DNA of 64,000 nt, taken from contig CBDDGV010000002.1 in the NCBI GenBank assembly GCA_965228005.1, positions 124,001-188,000 on the forward strand, given 5' to 3'. The first letter of the stretch is position 1, and every line of letters starts with the position of its first letter. The notes under the pieces are model-generated. The model was not told the DNA's origin. It saw nothing but the letters and a program-made list of their open reading frames with translations, and ran no database searches. Positions 49,650 to 63,606 of the stretch are shown here, in pieces. Made by a program: the position numbers and the translations under genes. This DNA comes from JBCCXZ01 sp965228005 (GTDB lineage: Bacteria; Planctomycetota; Planctomycetia; Pirellulales; Lacipirellulaceae).

Positions 49650-50165
49650 CTACACCGCCACTGCTTTGGGGAAACCCGGGAAGAGCCGTGATTCCTTGAG
49701 CGAGCCGTCGGGGCCGAAGAATCGTATCTCGCCGGCTCCCTCGGCGTCACACACCCAAACTTCTTGTGCGCCGGCCCCAAAATACAGGGCCTTCTTCTCC
49801 TCCATCTCTTTCTTAGAGTTGGAAGGAGAAGCAACCTCCACACACAGCTCGGGGGCCGCCGGGAAAGGGGTCACCATCCCGTGCCGTTCGACGAAGGCAT
49901 CGCTGTACCAGACAGTGTCTGCCACCTTCACCCCGCTGGGGGTATCGACACTGCACTCGACCTGAACCACTCCGGACGGCTTGCGTCCAAGCACAAGACT
50001 GGCAATCTGAGTCTGCAACACCCCGTGGCGATTCGAAGCAGGAGTCATGACAATCTGCCCGTACGCGTTGAGCTCGATCTTGTAAGGCAGATCTTGCAGC
50101 GTCGGGTCGGCGAGGACATCGGACCATTCCATCTCGGTTTGCCCTGCGGGGTGCGGGTTCGGCAT
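49650..50165 (-). CDS. Uma2 family (DUF820) putative endonuclease
   Basis: 171-residue PD-(D/E)xK-fold protein. Likely catalytic residues are Asp in VKVADTVWYSDAF, Glu in PELCVEVASPSNS and the Lys in SKKEMEEKKALY. Uma2 proteins are abundant in cyanobacteria and planctomycetes and their cellular role is unknown. It converges on the serine hydrolase gene, leaving 3 bp, and lies just downstream of ftsK. Confidence 0.88.
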   Translation of the reverse strand: MPNPHPAGQTEMEWSDVLADPTLQDLPYKIELNAYGQIVMTPASNRHGVLQTQIASLVLGRKPSGVVQVECSVDTPSGVKVADTVWYSDAFVERHGMVTPFPAAPELCVEVASPSNSKKEMEEKKALYFGAGAQEVWVCDAEGAGEIRFFGPDGSLKESRLFPGFPKAVAV

Positions 50166-50209
50166 TCCTGCGAATTGTAAACCGGCCCTATGGAGCGGGC
50201 AACAAAACC

Positions 50210-53341
<3,132 letters not shown>

Positions 53342-53638
53342 TCTCGTCCGACCGACTGCGGTTCTGCCCGGGTCGCGCCTTCTTGGCGACTCCCGAGCCC
53401 TCTGCAGGGCCAGTCCTTGCCCGTTGTGCTTTCCTGCTGTCCGTCCTGGTGACGGCGTACGCCCCACGCTTAGGCGGCGACGCACGCCAATGTGATCTTT
53501 CGACCGGGGGCCCCGGCCGGCCCGAGAATTCTCTCGGCCCGCCGCAGGTATTGCCCCGCAGGAACGTTACGGGCAACGCCTACCGTGGGAACGAACGGAA
53601 CAAGCCGATTCCCCGGAATTCCGTCCAAGACGGGCCGG

Positions 53639-54511
53639 TTAGTCCGGTTGCGGAAACACTCGCACCGGCCGCAGCACCCCGTCGCCCCGGTTCACTGTCA
53701 GCGCGGCAAGCACGCCGTCCGGCCCGATGGCCGCAAACTCGCCAGCGGGCGTGGCGTCCGGCAGGTCTACAAACCGACCGTTCTGCAACTCGACGACCTC
53801 CGCCGCGCTGAGCGTCAGTTGAGGCATCTCGGGCAAGGCCGACTGCGCAGGCAGCAGCCGCGTGCGGATCGTCTCGGCATCCACTTCGTCGCGGTGCAGG
53901 GCGTCCTCGGCCCGGTAGACCCCGATGGCCGACCGCTCCAGGGCGCTCATCACCGCCCCGGTCCCTAGCGCCTCTGCGATGTCACGCCCCAGGCTCCGCA
54001 CGTACGTGCCGCTGCCGCACCGCACGTCGAGCACCAACTCCGGGTACGCGTACGATTCCACCGTCAGCGCCGCGATGTGCACCGTCCGCGGCCGGACCTC
54101 CACCTCCTGGCCCTTGCGGGCCAGCTTGTAGGCACGTTTGCCCTGCAACTTCACGGCGGAGAACGCCGGCGGCCGCTGCTCGATCTCGCCGAGAAACCGC
54201 AGCAGCACCGCCTCGATCTCGGCGAGCGTCGGCTCGCTCGCCCCTTCCATCACGGTCACCTCGCCGTCGACATCCTCCGTCGGGCTGGTCCGCCCCAGCA
54301 GAAACGTCGCCCGGTAACGCTTCTCCATCTGCTGGACGTGCCCCACCAGCCGCGTGGCCTGCCCCAGGCACACCACCAGCACGCCCGTCGCGAGCGGGTC
54401 GAGCGTCCCCGCGTGCCCCACCTTCACCGGCCGCACCAGACGCTGCACGCGGTTTACCACGTCACGCGACGTGCAGCCGGCCGGTTTGTAGAGATTCAGT
54501 ATGCCGAACAC
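53639..54511 (-). CDS. truB: tRNA pseudouridine(55) synthase
   Basis: Makes the universal pseudouridine 55 of the tRNA T-loop. The 290-residue protein opens with GILNLYKPAGCTSRDVV and has the catalytic Asp38 in HAGTLDPLATGVL, then EKRYRATFLLG and GSGTYVRSLGRDIAEAL. A C-terminal PUA-like region is present. GTG at 54511 has GAGGGA about 7 bp upstream. It is divergent from rsmG across a nested repeat element. Upstream of it in the same direction nothing is linked. Confidence 0.96.
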   Translation of the reverse strand: MFGILNLYKPAGCTSRDVVNRVQRLVRPVKVGHAGTLDPLATGVLVVCLGQATRLVGHVQQMEKRYRATFLLGRTSPTEDVDGEVTVMEGASEPTLAEIEAVLLRFLGEIEQRPPAFSAVKLQGKRAYKLARKGQEVEVRPRTVHIAALTVESYAYPELVLDVRCGSGTYVRSLGRDIAEALGTGAVMSALERSAIGVYRAEDALHRDEVDAETIRTRLLPAQSALPEMPQLTLSAAEVVELQNGRFVDLPDATPAGEFAAIGPDGVLAALTVNRGDGVLRPVRVFPQPD

Positions 54512-54550
54512 CGGTCCCTCAGTCGGGCTGGGTCGCCTCCGGATACCTCG

Positions 54551-54726
54551 TTCACCACGGAGACACGGAGAAGCAAGAATCGACAGGATAACAAGATCGG
54601 CAGGATGGACAGGATCACGAGAAGTGCTTTCAAGCCAATCGCCTGTTTGCCGCCACCCATCCTGTCGATCCAGTCAATCCTGTTATCCTGTTGGCTTCTC
54701 CGTGTCCTCAGTGTCTCCGTGGTGAA
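54551..54726. repeat. Nested pair of inverted repeats between truB and rsmG
   Basis: The outer arms (54551-54574, TTCACCACGGAGACACGGAG; 54693-54726) enclose inner arms (54582-54615, GACAGGATAACAAGATCGGC onward; 54659-54692). Outer and inner pairs are reverse complements with few mismatches. Inner words match the 45839 element; the outer ones are a CACGGAGACACGGAG family. Confidence 0.88.
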
Positions 54727-54742
54727 CCAAGGAACCCTCCGT

Positions 54743-55393
54743 TTGACTGAGCCAGCCGCCAACCTCGCCGAGGTGCTCGCCGAGCACAGCATCGACTTGC
54801 CCCCAGACCAGGTCGAGCGGCTCGACCAGTACCGCCAGCAACTCTGGGAGTGGAACGAGCGGATGAACCTCACCCGGCACACCACGCTGGAGAAGTTCGT
54901 CTCCCGCGACGTGGTCGACAGCCTGCAGCTCGCCGAGCACCTCGACCACGGCCAGCGGGTGCTCGACCTCGGCACCGGCGGCGGGGTCCCGGGGCTCGTG
55001 CTCGCTATCGTGAGGCCCGACCTCCGCGTGAGCGTCTGCGATTCGACCCAGAAGAAGGCCCAGGCCGTCGAGCAGATGGTCCAGCACCTCGGCCTGCCGG
55101 TGAGCGTCTACGCCTGCCGGGTCGACGAAGTCCTGCAGCTCCAGACGTTCGACACGATCGTCGCTCGTGCCGTGGCGCCTATGGCGAAGATGCTCACCTG
55201 GCTCGAGCCCTACTGGGAGGCGTTCGACCAGCTCCTCTTGATCAAGGGCCAAGCCTGGGTTGCCGAGCGCGGCGAGGCCCGCCATCGGGGTTTGATGCGT
55301 CCGCTCCAACTGAGGAAGATCGCCGAGTACGACACCCGCGGAAACGACCACCCCAGCGTCGTCCTCCGGGTCTGGCCGAAGGAAAACCACTAG
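54743..55393 (+). CDS. rsmG: 16S rRNA (guanine-527-N7)-methyltransferase
   Basis: 216-residue SAM-dependent methyltransferase modifying 16S rRNA near the decoding site. The SAM motif VLDLGTGGGVPGLVLA, KKAQAVEQMVQHLGLPV and FDTIVARAVAPMAKML are typical of GidB/RsmG. The start is uncertain: TTG at 54743 has AAGGA about 9 bp upstream and is chosen; GTGs at 54719 and 54722 lie inside the repeat arm. The same frame runs far upstream antisense to truB and is not real there. Confidence 0.9.
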   Translation: MTEPAANLAEVLAEHSIDLPPDQVERLDQYRQQLWEWNERMNLTRHTTLEKFVSRDVVDSLQLAEHLDHGQRVLDLGTGGGVPGLVLAIVRPDLRVSVCDSTQKKAQAVEQMVQHLGLPVSVYACRVDEVLQLQTFDTIVARAVAPMAKMLTWLEPYWEAFDQLLLIKGQAWVAERGEARHRGLMRPLQLRKIAEYDTRGNDHPSVVLRVWPKENH

Positions 55394-55554
55394 CGGGGAC
55401 AACCCCGACCCCGTTCCGAGGCTCGGGGGGATAGCCGACGCACGCACGCCGGTCTAAATTGCAGGACTCGCGTGAGTCTTATCACCCTTGCGGGCCAAGC
55501 CCCAAGCAACCAATCAGCACCGCCCCGGAACAGTCCATTCAGGAGACGAGAGCG

Positions 55555-55923
55555 ATGGCCGACGAAAAACCCGCCGAGTCCAAAACCGAAGAAAAGCCCG
55601 CCGCCGGGGCCGCGCCCCAGCAGGCGCAGCAGCAGGCCCGCGTCCAGGTCGACGAGTCCAACGCCACCTGCAGCTACGCGAACTTCTGCCGCGTGACCGG
55701 CACCCCCGAGGAGCTGATCGTCGACTTCGGCCTCAACTCCCAGCCGTTCGGCGTCCCAACCGAGCCGGTCGCCATCACCCAGCGGATCGTCACCAACTAC
55801 TACACCGCCAAGCGGATGCTGCAGGCCCTGCACCTCTCGGTCCAGCGGCACGAACAGGCCTTCGGCGTGCTGGAGACCGACGTCCAGAAGCGCGTCGTGC
55901 CGCAGCCCAAAGCGCAAGGCTAA
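55555..55923 (+). CDS. DUF3467 family protein
   Basis: 122-residue small acidic-to-neutral protein. The disordered N-terminus (Ala/Gln/Pro-rich, to about residue 30) precedes a compact domain with TCSYANFCRVTGTPEELIVDFGLNS split by family positions. The function is unknown. ATG at 55555 has AGGAGA 8-13 bp upstream. It converges on the TPR gene. Confidence 0.85.
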   Translation: MADEKPAESKTEEKPAAGAAPQQAQQQARVQVDESNATCSYANFCRVTGTPEELIVDFGLNSQPFGVPTEPVAITQRIVTNYYTAKRMLQALHLSVQRHEQAFGVLETDVQKRVVPQPKAQG

Positions 55924-55932
55924 CAGCGGCGA

Positions 55933-56268
55933 TCAGCGCTGGCTCAGGATGCGGCTCTGCTCCATCGCGTCTTCCGCGAGCTGGATGTACTTCATCTCGT
56001 TCGTGCCCGCGTAGGCGCGTTGGTAGGTCACGCTCATCGCGGTGAAGCTGAACGGGTCGTCCGGCTCGAGCTCGCACACCTTCTGGGCGTGCCCGATCGC
56101 CTCGTCGTGCTTGCCGAGCCTCTGGCAGACCACCGCCAAGGCCGAGTAGGCCAAGGCGTAGCCTTCGTCCTGCGCCACCGCCTCGGTCAGTTTGGCCAGG
56201 GCGCCCTCGAGGTCGCCCTCGGTCTTCAGCTTGTCCGCTTCGTCATAAAGTTGTGCCGCGTCGGCCAT
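55933..56268 (-). CDS. Tetratricopeptide repeat protein
   Basis: 111-residue all-helical protein with about three TPR units, for example LYDEADKLKTEGDLEGALAK and AYSALAVVCQRLGKHDEAIG. It is soluble, no signal peptide. Likely a protein-interaction adaptor; partner unknown. Start at 56268 gives MADAAQLYDEAD; the upstream extension to 56376 is not TPR-like. Confidence 0.85.
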   Translation of the reverse strand: MADAAQLYDEADKLKTEGDLEGALAKLTEAVAQDEGYALAYSALAVVCQRLGKHDEAIGHAQKVCELEPDDPFSFTAMSVTYQRAYAGTNEMKYIQLAEDAMEQSRILSQR

Positions 56269-56648
56269 CTTGTTCTTCCCCGTCTGGGTCTTCACCGGGT
56301 GTGCTAGCAGCCGGACGCGGTTGCGCCACAGCCGCCGATTTTTCTGCAGTCTCAGCCTGCCGCGAGTGTATCCCAACCCCGCGTCCCGCCTCCAGGGGCT
56401 GGCGCCGGGAGACGCCCCCGCTGCACGACTGCCGTTGCCCGAAACCGGCGCAATAGCTAAGCCTGCACAACCGGGTTAACCGATAACTCCGTTATCCCGC
56501 CCGAGCGTGCTGTACCGAAGCGTAGCGGTTTTGCTGTCGAAACGACCGGCAACCACACCGCAGGAAACGCTGTTCGCCTGTGCGACTCGCAGAAAAGCCC
56601 AAACTCAGCCGGCCGCCACGAGCCGCAAAGCACCGCACGAGGCACAAC

Positions 56649-57503
56649 TTGGCTATCCACCCCACCGCGCTCGTCGACCCCGCCGCAGAAGTCTGTTCCA
56701 ACGTAGAGATCGGCCCCTTCGCCGTCATCGAGCCCGGCGTGCTGCTGGCCGACGGCTGCCGCGTCGGGGCCCGGGCGACGATCAAGACCGGCTCCGCCAT
56801 CGGCGCCAACACCGTCATCGGCGAGGGAGCGGTCATCGGCGGACTCCCGCAACACCTCAACGCCCCCGCCGAGAACGGCCGCGTCTCGATCGGAGCCGAC
56901 AACGTCATCCGCGAGCACGTCACCATCCACCGGGCCATGCACGCCGACGGCGTCACCCGCATCGGCGACAGCTGCCTGCTGATGGTTGGCACGCACGTGG
57001 CCCACGACTGCTCGGTCGGCCACCACGTCATCCTCACGAACAACGTGCTGCTGGGCGGCCACGTCACCGTCCAGGACCGCGCTTGCCTGGGTGGGGCCGC
57101 AGCGGTCCACCAGAACTGCCGGGTTGGCCGACTCGCCATGGTCGCCGCCACCGCCAAGGTGGTCAAAGACGTCCCGCCCTACGTCCTCACCTCCGAAACC
57201 GCCGAGGTCGTCGGGCTGAACAAGGTCGGCCTCCGCCGAGCCGGGATCGACCGCACCGAGGTCGACCAACTCAAGACCGCCTACCAATTGATCTACCGGC
57301 GGGGCATGTCGTTCCGAGAGATGCTCGCCACGCTGAAGGCCGAGTTCCCCGGCGGCATCGCCGCCGACTTCTCCGCCTTCTTCAGTGAAGGCAAGCGGGG
57401 CTTCATCCAGGAGCGCCGCAGCCCGCCCACCGTGGCCATCAAGCTCCACCCCGCCGCGGCGGAGCAGCAAGAAGAAGTCTTCCCCCGCCGCATGGTGGGC
57501 TAG
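56649..57503 (+). CDS. lpxA: UDP-N-acetylglucosamine acyltransferase
   Basis: First enzyme of lipid A synthesis, acylating UDP-GlcNAc on the cytoplasmic side. The 284-residue protein starts IHPTALVDPAAEVCSNVEIG and runs as left-handed beta-helix hexapeptide repeats, with the catalytic His in VGTHVAHDCSVG. The C-terminal helical part (QLIYRRGMSFREML) completes the trimer. TTG at 56649 is used because GAGG lies 7 bp upstream and it starts the conserved fold; ATG at 56580 adds 23 unlikely residues. No lpxD, lpxC or fabZ is adjacent. Confidence 0.93.
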   Translation: MAIHPTALVDPAAEVCSNVEIGPFAVIEPGVLLADGCRVGARATIKTGSAIGANTVIGEGAVIGGLPQHLNAPAENGRVSIGADNVIREHVTIHRAMHADGVTRIGDSCLLMVGTHVAHDCSVGHHVILTNNVLLGGHVTVQDRACLGGAAAVHQNCRVGRLAMVAATAKVVKDVPPYVLTSETAEVVGLNKVGLRRAGIDRTEVDQLKTAYQLIYRRGMSFREMLATLKAEFPGGIAADFSAFFSEGKRGFIQERRSPPTVAIKLHPAAAEQQEEVFPRRMVG

Positions 57504-57702
57504 CCTCGTCGCCCGTACGAGCCCGCAGCTTCCCCAATTCTCCGCATCCCGCTCCTGTTCTGCAGGAACAGCAGTGAGCCTCAGCCTAGCTGTGGCGATA
57601 CCGCTGTGGATGGCCATTTCTCGTCGTCGATTCGAGATATGATGGTTCTGTCGATCGCCCTGAGCGGTCCCCCATCGGTTTCTCCGACAAGGAATGACCA
57701 GC

Positions 57703-59484
57703 ATGCCCCGCAAGAAGTTTGGTTTCGCCGCCAACGAAATCCGAGTATTCGCTGTACTCGTTGGCCTCGGGCTGGCCTCGGTTGGTTCGCCTCTGAGAGC
57801 CCAAATCCCTGGGAACCCCGAACTCTCTGACGAGCAGGACCCCGCGGGCGTCAGCTTCATCGACACCGGCTTGATCGCCCAACGCCTCGACACCGACCTC
57901 AAAGGCCGCTTCGCGGCGGTGTTCGGGCAACCCCTCCCGCCCCAGAGTCAAGACCTTAAGGACAAGGGACGCAGCACCTACTTCCAAATCTACGGGGGCC
58001 CGACACACGTGGCGATCGTCGACCTCGTGAACAGTAGGGTACTCAGTCGGAACCCCGTCGACGGCGAACCCCAGCAGGTCTTGATCGACGACCATTACGT
58101 TTTCTGGAAACCCGCAACCGTCAACGTGATCAACCGCCTCGCGCTCTCCGAGGACGCCGAGAAGAAGCAGCTGCTTCTTTCGAAGACGCTCGATCAGGCG
58201 TTCCTTATCGGCGACGACCGCCTCGGCCTGATTGTCACCGATTCTCGGGCAACCCGCATCGAAGTGTACGGACGCGACTCGCTAGAATTGCGGCCTTCGG
58301 ACTCGCTTTCACAGCCGCTGCGACGGCAGTCAAGAAGGTTCGGCAGCGCGGCACGTCACCTGGGTGATGATGAACTTCATCTGTCACCCAGGATTCTCGA
58401 CCAGCGGACCGGCAGCACCAAGTGCTTCGTCAACCTCGCCCACGACGTCGCTTTGCTAGACACAACCAAGGGCCCAGTAGGCACGTTTCCAAGCTCGGGT
58501 AACCACAACAGCTGGTGGCGTCGAAAGTACGACCGACAAGATGTCAGCACCGTTTCTGGAACGAAACTGTTCCACCTACCCGCTAACACCTGGGCTGTTT
58601 CCCGAACCCTGCCGTTGCATGCGTGCATGATCCTCAGCGGCACCAATCGCAACCCAGCCAGAAAGATCGAGATCCGCGAACTCGTGTACGGCAAGAAAGT
58701 ACACGAAACCGTGCTGCCCCGGGGCGGGCCCTCACGAACTCCGCCCCGTAACGGTATCCGCTTCACCGGCGACAAAGTCGCTGTGGCTATGTTCGATGAG
58801 GTCGCGGTTGTAGATATCCCGCGTGATATCCTCAAGGAAGTAAGAGAACCCCTCCGGCTTCTGCACCCGCGGATCCCGGTATGCGACACAGAGAGTCCGC
58901 TCGAGTTCCACCTCGAAGCTAGGGGCGGTGAGGCTCCGTACACCTTCTCCCTGGGCAGCGACTCGAAGGGCGCCACGGTCGACCCACAGTCCGGGCGGGT
59001 TAGCATCGACTTACCTCGGGTTTTCAACGAACAACTGGAACGCGTCTCAGTAAGCAAAGACCGTCCATTCCAGATGCCTCCAAGTTCATACAGTGAGGAC
59101 TGGGAGGACGACCTGAGTGCCGAAACACTTTTTACGCGCAGGACCGGCGTCGACGTCCCCCCCGGGGCGTTCCCAACGGTGCTGCCGTTGGTTCTTCAAG
59201 CCACCGACTCGGGCGGGCATCTGGATTCGATCGTGGTCCAGGTGGTCGCGATGGCGCCCAAGGCAGCGTTGCGGAACGCCAACGTGAAGGCAAGAGAGGC
59301 GCAACAGCTCCTGCAGGAGACCCGGAGAGCAAAGGCAATCGCGGCCGTGAGCGCAAGGGGCAATCCTGACGGGGTCGGCCAACGCCTCGACGACCTTGAG
59401 CGTCGGATGCGGAGTATCGAGACTCGGTTGGAAAAAGTGCTGAAGCTGCTTGAGGAGCAATCCGAGGGAAACGAGCGCGAGTAG
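57703..59484 (+). CDS. Secreted hypothetical protein with beta-rich and coiled-coil regions
   Basis: 593-residue exported protein that I do not recognise. A signal peptide ends near residue 36 (SVGSPLRA, then QIPG). Residues 60-380 look like repeated beta strands, possibly propeller-like. A cadherin/Ig-like stretch (LEFHLEARGGEAPYTFSLGS) lies near 410-430, and the last 80 residues form a charged coiled coil (LDDLERRMRSIETRLEKVLK). GC content is lower than that of neighbours. ATG at 57703 has AAGGA 9 bp upstream; ATG at 57694 is the alternative. Confidence 0.7.
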   Translation: MPRKKFGFAANEIRVFAVLVGLGLASVGSPLRAQIPGNPELSDEQDPAGVSFIDTGLIAQRLDTDLKGRFAAVFGQPLPPQSQDLKDKGRSTYFQIYGGPTHVAIVDLVNSRVLSRNPVDGEPQQVLIDDHYVFWKPATVNVINRLALSEDAEKKQLLLSKTLDQAFLIGDDRLGLIVTDSRATRIEVYGRDSLELRPSDSLSQPLRRQSRRFGSAARHLGDDELHLSPRILDQRTGSTKCFVNLAHDVALLDTTKGPVGTFPSSGNHNSWWRRKYDRQDVSTVSGTKLFHLPANTWAVSRTLPLHACMILSGTNRNPARKIEIRELVYGKKVHETVLPRGGPSRTPPRNGIRFTGDKVAVAMFDEVAVVDIPRDILKEVREPLRLLHPRIPVCDTESPLEFHLEARGGEAPYTFSLGSDSKGATVDPQSGRVSIDLPRVFNEQLERVSVSKDRPFQMPPSSYSEDWEDDLSAETLFTRRTGVDVPPGAFPTVLPLVLQATDSGGHLDSIVVQVVAMAPKAALRNANVKAREAQQLLQETRRAKAIAAVSARGNPDGVGQRLDDLERRMRSIETRLEKVLKLLEEQSEGNERE

Positions 59485-59838
59485 CTACGTAGATCTCGCT
59501 CGCTGAGGTCTCTCTAGAGAGTAGCTATGCCGTTAGCCGCCGCCCGACTGTGGTGAGCCCCGTGGCGATCATCCGCCCATTTTTTTGTAGAAATTGGGCC
59601 AGCCACTGTGGTACACACGGGGCTCGTCGGCGGCGTTGCATACGCAGCAATCCACCCGCCAAGAACCGCCTCGGAAACTCAGCACGCTTTGGCCAGAACA
59701 ATCCATGCCCCGTCACCAACCAGCACCGACTCCGGCCTGCAATTACCGACCTCTCACGCCTGACATCTCACCACTGCCCCAGACTTTTGGCGTATCGCCG
59801 CGTGTTCGTCCTGGCGCGCCTAAAGGACAATACCTGAG
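59485..59838. other. Intergenic interval of about 350 bp before endonuclease V
   Basis: No gene or RNA recognised. It contains a 10-bp palindrome TCTCTAGAGA (59511-59520) and GAGCCCCGTG (59555-59564) paired with CACGGGGCTC (59616-59625) around a loop of about 50 bp. The sequence is less GC-rich than the coding parts. Confidence 0.5.
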
Positions 59839-60519
59839 GTGAAGGCCCGCCCGCTCCACGACTGGAACGTTTCCACCGCCGAGGCGCGGGCCATCCAAGA
59901 GCGGCTCCGCCGCCGGGTCCGACTCAAGCCCTACGCAGGCCCGCTCCGGCTCGTCGCCGGCGTCGACGTCGGGATCAAGCACAACCGAGCCACCGCGGCG
60001 GTCGTCGTCCTCGACGCCCAGACGCTGGAAGTCGTCGAGGTCGCCACCGCCGCCCGCCCCGTGGAGTTCCCCTACGTGCCCGGCCTGCTCTCGTTCCGTG
60101 AGGTTCCCGTCATCCTCGAAGCCGCTGGGAAGCTCGCCGCCGACCCTGATGTCGTCCTGCTCGACGGCCAGGGCGTGGCCCACCCACGCCGGTTCGGGCT
60201 CGCCTGCCACCTCGGTGTGCTGTGGAACAAGCCCGCGATCGGCTGCGCAAAGTCGCGCTTCATCGGCGTCCACGACGAGCCGCACGAAGCCGCCGGCAGC
60301 TACACCGACCTGTTCGACGACCGCCAAGACCCGCCCGAGCTGATCGGGGCCGTCCTGCGCACACGCAGCAATGTCCGGCCGCTGTACATCTCAGCCGGCC
60401 ACAAAACAGAACTCCCACAGGCGATCGACACCGTGCTCGATTGCTGCAACGGCTACCGCCTGCCGGAGCCGACGCGGCTGGCCCACCAGGCGGCCGCAGG
60501 AAACCTCACAGAGGCTTAA
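59839..60519 (+). CDS. nfi: Endonuclease V
   Basis: 226-residue repair enzyme that cuts DNA (or RNA) 3' of inosine. Key motifs are VAGVDVGI (first catalytic Asp), FPYVPGLLSFREVPV and the DGQGVAHPRRFGLACHLGV region (second Asp). The length is normal. GTG at 59839 is adopted; AAAGGA lies about 12 bp upstream. The gene precedes ppdK on the same strand but about 260 bp away. Confidence 0.95.
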   Translation: MKARPLHDWNVSTAEARAIQERLRRRVRLKPYAGPLRLVAGVDVGIKHNRATAAVVVLDAQTLEVVEVATAARPVEFPYVPGLLSFREVPVILEAAGKLAADPDVVLLDGQGVAHPRRFGLACHLGVLWNKPAIGCAKSRFIGVHDEPHEAAGSYTDLFDDRQDPPELIGAVLRTRSNVRPLYISAGHKTELPQAIDTVLDCCNGYRLPEPTRLAHQAAAGNLTEA

Positions 60520-60545
60520 CAAATACCAACCGGCGAGTGCGCGGG

Positions 60546-60574
60546 TTGACGCAAAAAATCGGCATAGATAGGCT
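60546..60574 (+). promoter_or_regulatory. Candidate promoter for ppdK
   Basis: TTGACG at 60546-60551, a 17-bp spacer and TAGGCT at 60569-60574. It would leave a leader of about 200 nt before ppdK. The -35 matches that before hom. Confidence 0.3.
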
Positions 60575-60779
60575 GGGCTGCTTAATTTCGGCCGACCGGG
60601 CAAGCGAGGAGAAACGCTTCCCACGGCGGCAACCAAGCGGGGCAATCTAAGCGACAAAGGCCCTAAGCGAGACTCGGCCGCAGGCCGTCAGTCACCGCCC
60701 GCTCCGCAGCGAATCAACTCACGCGGACTCTCAACCTTCCGCGACCCACCACGCTCTACACAGAGGGATAAGCACACCG

Positions 60780-63461
<2,682 letters not shown>

Positions 63462-63488
63462 GAACTGCGGCCGATAAGTCAGCGCAAG

Positions 63489-63528
63489 AAAAAGCGGCCC
63501 GATTCATCGAGGTGATGAATCGGGCCGC
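63489..63528 (-). terminator. Intrinsic terminator shared by convergent genes
   Basis: Stem GCGGCCCGATTCATC (63494-63508) pairs perfectly with GATGAATCGGGCCGC (63514-63528). The T-run lies on the minus strand, so it mainly ends the YTV-type gene, though it may also stop ppdK transcripts. A further hairpin GGCCCCCGAAGCCGGGGGCC follows at 63567-63586. Confidence 0.85.
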
Positions 63529-63606
63529 ATCAGCAATCGTTGACCAAGCCATGATCCCGAAGGAGGCGGCCCCCGAAGCCGGGGGCCTACTCGGCGCTAC
63601 CTGAGC

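Noticed and set aside
54077..54742. Upstream extension of rsmG through the truB region
   Set aside because: The frame runs antisense to truB and through repeat arms; RsmG homology begins only after 54743.
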